From contig DNFG01000500.1 of NCBI GenBank assembly GCA_003487005.1, positions 1-6,835 of the forward strand: a stretch of 6,835 bases of DNA, in the 5' to 3' direction. Of this stretch, positions 5,625 to 6,835 are shown one piece after another. The notes below the pieces were generated by a model. That model saw only the letters and a list, made by a program, of their open reading frames with translations, ran no database searches and was not told where the DNA came from. The DNA comes from Bryobacterales bacterium (GTDB lineage Bacteria > Acidobacteriota > Terriglobia > Bryobacterales > Bryobacteraceae). The position numbers were made by a program, and so were the translations under genes. The number at the start of each line of letters is the position of its first letter. Within the stretch, counting starts at the first letter, position 1.

Positions 5625-6330
5625 GGAAGGCGCTATACTTTCGGTCATTGCCGTGAGTCAGACCGGAACCCAACCTGCCCTGCAGCCCCCCGCCGATTTG
5701 CGGGACGTCGTGTGTCAGCTGGTCCACGATTTGCGGCAACCGTTGGGGGGGATCGAGTCGCTGGCCTACGTGCTGGAACTCGCGCTGGAGGAGTCGGACG
5801 AGGATTTGCGGCAGCAGTGTGGACGCCTGAGGCAGTTGGTGGTGCAGGCGAGCTGGATGCTGGAGGACGCTTCCCTGGCGGCATCGCCGGAGGTGGTGGA
5901 AGGTGCGGCGGTGGATTTGAACCGGGTGGTGGAAGAGACGGGAGAGCGGCTGGCGAGGCAGGAGGAGAGGCCGCTGCAGCTTACGCTGTCGGCGGATGCG
6001 CCGAGGGTGTGCGGGACAGCGACCGGGGTGCGGCACTGGTTGGCGCACGCGCTTGCATTCTTCCGTGACCTGGCGCAGGGTGAGCCAATGCCGTCGGTGG
6101 AGACGGGCCTGGAGGAGGAGTGGGGGTGGCTGCGGGTGCGGTCGCGGGTCGGGTGCGAGGAGTCAGTGCGGGCGCTGGATCCGCCGGGCGGGGCGGGCGG
6201 GCTGAGGAGGATGGCGGAGGTTTCCGGGGGCCGCTACGAGTGCACGGTGGGAGGGGGTGTGGTGGACGTGAGGCTGTGGCTACCAATAGCCGACAACGCG
6301 TTCGATGAGGTGCGGATCGGCGGCGTTTAA
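5617..6330 (+). CDS. Small soluble histidine-kinase-like protein with degenerate ATPase domain
   Basis: A protein of about 237 residues with the core order of a sensor kinase but no sensor or membrane segment. A HisKA-like two-helix region (about 27-90) contains the H-box LVHDLRQPLGGIES with H37. It is followed by DLNRVVEETGERL, the usual linker strand. The ATPase-like part is recognisable only in outline. VRHWLAHALAFFRDLA (138-153) stands where the N-box should be but lacks the key Asn. No DxGxG is found. GGAGGLRRMAEVSGGRYEC followed by VDVRLWLP recalls the G2 box and last strand. It may therefore bind a partner, accept or donate phosphate, or be catalytically dead. The GTG at 5617 overlaps the transporter stop by 8 bases and has GGGAG 7 bases upstream. 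GTG codons at 5581 and 5653 are alternatives; the one at 5653 lacks a ribosome site. No response regulator is adjacent. The family resemblance is clear; activity is doubtful. Confidence 0.72.
   Translation: MSKEGAILSVIAVSQTGTQPALQPPADLRDVVCQLVHDLRQPLGGIESLAYVLELALEESDEDLRQQCGRLRQLVVQASWMLEDASLAASPEVVEGAAVDLNRVVEETGERLARQEERPLQLTLSADAPRVCGTATGVRHWLAHALAFFRDLAQGEPMPSVETGLEEEWGWLRVRSRVGCEESVRALDPPGGAGGLRRMAEVSGGRYECTVGGGVVDVRLWLPIADNAFDEVRIGGV
6186..6201 (+). other. G-quadruplex-type motif with one-base loops
   Basis: GGGCGGGGCGGGCGGG contains four runs of at least three G separated by single C bases. It lies on the coding strand inside the kinase-like gene (codons for PPGGAGG). Such short-loop motifs are strong quadruplex formers in general, but this region is extremely G-rich and the motif may be incidental. 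Confidence 0.5.
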
Positions 6331-6735
6331 GGTGATTTGAGCGCGAAAATCGCGCGCGGAAGCCTTCATTTCATCGATTTTGTCGTCGACGACGAGGATG
6401 GAGAAGTCGTGGTCGAGCCATTGGGCGGCCTGGGTGGATTCGACGATCCAATGGGGGGAGCGGGCGAGGCGTTCGCGGAGGGCGGGAAGGGCGGACTCAA
6501 GGTGGCCACGAAGCCAGAGGGCGTGGGTGGCGCCGGCGGCGAGGTAGCGCTGGGTGTCGTTGGCGGCGCCGGAGCGGGTTTCGGAGTCAAGGGCCCAGGC
6601 GCCGGGAGGCAGGCCGTGGTCGTGGCCTGAGATTTTGACGGCGGTCCATGCGATGTCGGGGAAGCCGCGCAGAAGGCGGCAAACGACGGTGGTTTTGCCG
6701 ACTTTTCGAGCCTGTCCGCCGACAATAATCCGCAT
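6280..6735 (-). CDS. MobB/BioD-like P-loop NTPase, function unassigned
   Basis: A 151-residue cytoplasmic P-loop protein. Strand one and the nucleotide loop read MRIIVGGQARKVGKTTVVCRL; the GK-T-T at 13-16 is preceded by Gly with five residues between, the spacing of BioD (GTDTxVGKT) rather than classical MobB. VKISGHDHG (33-41) and later DTQRYLAAGATHALWL recall the MobB arrangement, where a basic-His segment and an AGA motif follow the P-loop. DHDFSILVVDDKIDEMKA fits a Walker B strand followed by a helix, and a NAADP motif lies near the C-terminus. MobB assists molybdopterin guanine dinucleotide formation, but nothing else in the window confirms this, so no symbol is given. The ATG is preceded by AGGTGA at a 6-base spacing and overlaps the stop of the upstream gene as TAATG. 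Its 3' end overlaps the convergent kinase-like gene by 51 bases. The gene is real with high likelihood; the exact family is moderately sure. Confidence 0.8.
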   Translation of the reverse strand: MRIIVGGQARKVGKTTVVCRLLRGFPDIAWTAVKISGHDHGLPPGAWALDSETRSGAANDTQRYLAAGATHALWLRGHLESALPALRERLARSPHWIVESTQAAQWLDHDFSILVVDDKIDEMKASARDFRAQITLNAADPHLIERVVGYW

Positions 6736-6835
6736 TACGAGTCACCTTTCAGAAGAGACTGGAGGTTGCGGACGGTTTCCCGGAGGGTGGAGAGTTTGCC
6801 GACAAGGGCGAGGGATTCGAGGTATTCCTTGAGCG
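6735..6835 (-). CDS. C-terminal end of an unrecognised protein (runs off the right edge)
   Basis: On the minus strand an open frame enters from the right edge and ends at TAA (6737-6735), sharing one base with the ATG of the P-loop NTPase gene (TAATG). It encodes 32 visible residues, LKEYLESLALVGKLSTLRE followed by TVRNLQSLLKGDS. These are helical in character, with regularly spaced leucines that could form an amphipathic helix or short coiled coil. The tight stop/start overlap and the G/C-ending codons argue for a real gene cotranscribed with the NTPase. Too little is visible to name a family. Confidence 0.6.
   Translation of the reverse strand, partial: LKEYLESLALVGKLSTLRETVRNLQSLLKGDS
6742..6747 (-). 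promoter_or_regulatory. Ribosome binding site of the P-loop NTPase gene
   Basis: On the minus strand AGGTGA lies 6 bases before the ATG at 6735, inside the last codons of the upstream gene. This supports the chosen start and coupled translation. Confidence 0.6.

Noticed and set aside
5634..5639. TATACT as a -10 box for the kinase-like gene
   Set aside because: No -35-like hexamer lies at a suitable distance (TTCACC is 29 bases away), and the gene overlaps the transporter, so coupled expression is simpler.
5203..6048. Minus-strand 281-codon open frame across the transporter and kinase-like genes
   Set aside because: It is rich in Pro, Arg and His as expected for the reverse of high-GC genes, and it conflicts with two genes supported by motifs.
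6337..6630. Plus-strand 97-codon glycine-rich open frame
   Set aside because: It is antisense to the P-loop NTPase, has low-complexity composition, and shows no family motif.

Overview
The window is a densely coded, GC-rich bacterial segment with intergenic gaps of at most about 60 bases. It carries seven recognisable genes and the tail of an eighth. No RNA gene, CRISPR array, insertion sequence or clear terminator was seen. The gene style suggests an acidobacterium of the Solibacter/Bryobacter type: a secreted-type Gfo/Idh/MocA oxidoreductase, a chemoreceptor without a HAMP domain carrying the GASEQAAS motif, GTG starts and high third-position GC. This is a guess from style, not a database result.

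Region 1 (1-1163, +) is the 3' part of a Gfo/Idh/MocA oxidoreductase that enters from the left edge. The reading frame may slip once near position 23.

Region 2 (about 1175-3104, +) is a compact three-gene sulfur-carrier operon. It encodes a JAMM/M67 metallopeptidase of the Mec/QbsD type, a CysO-like ubiquitin-fold carrier, and a ThiF/MoeB-rhodanese fusion of the MoeZ type. The carrier ends in AGG-GR instead of a terminal GG, so it probably has to be trimmed before activation, and the protease that could do this is the gene immediately upstream. The likely sequence is: the peptidase exposes the diglycine, the E1-like domain adenylates it, the rhodanese or E1 cysteine supplies sulfur to form a thiocarboxylate, and an acceptor enzyme not in this window uses it. 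In the CysO system the peptidase also releases cysteine from the carrier.

Region 3 (3168-6330, +) holds three closely packed genes. The first is a membrane chemoreceptor whose periplasmic four-helix-type domain contains a CxxCH haem-c motif. The second is a CDF-family metal efflux transporter. The third, overlapping the transporter by 8 bases, is a small soluble histidine-kinase-like protein with a readable H-box but a badly eroded ATPase domain.

Region 4 (6280-6835, -) is a convergent operon. The last 32 codons of an unrecognised gene are joined through TAATG to a small MobB/BioD-like P-loop NTPase, whose 3' end runs 51 bases into the kinase-like gene.

The most interesting points are the CysO-like carrier with a removable tail beside its JAMM protease and MoeZ activator, and the predicted haem-c chemoreceptor.
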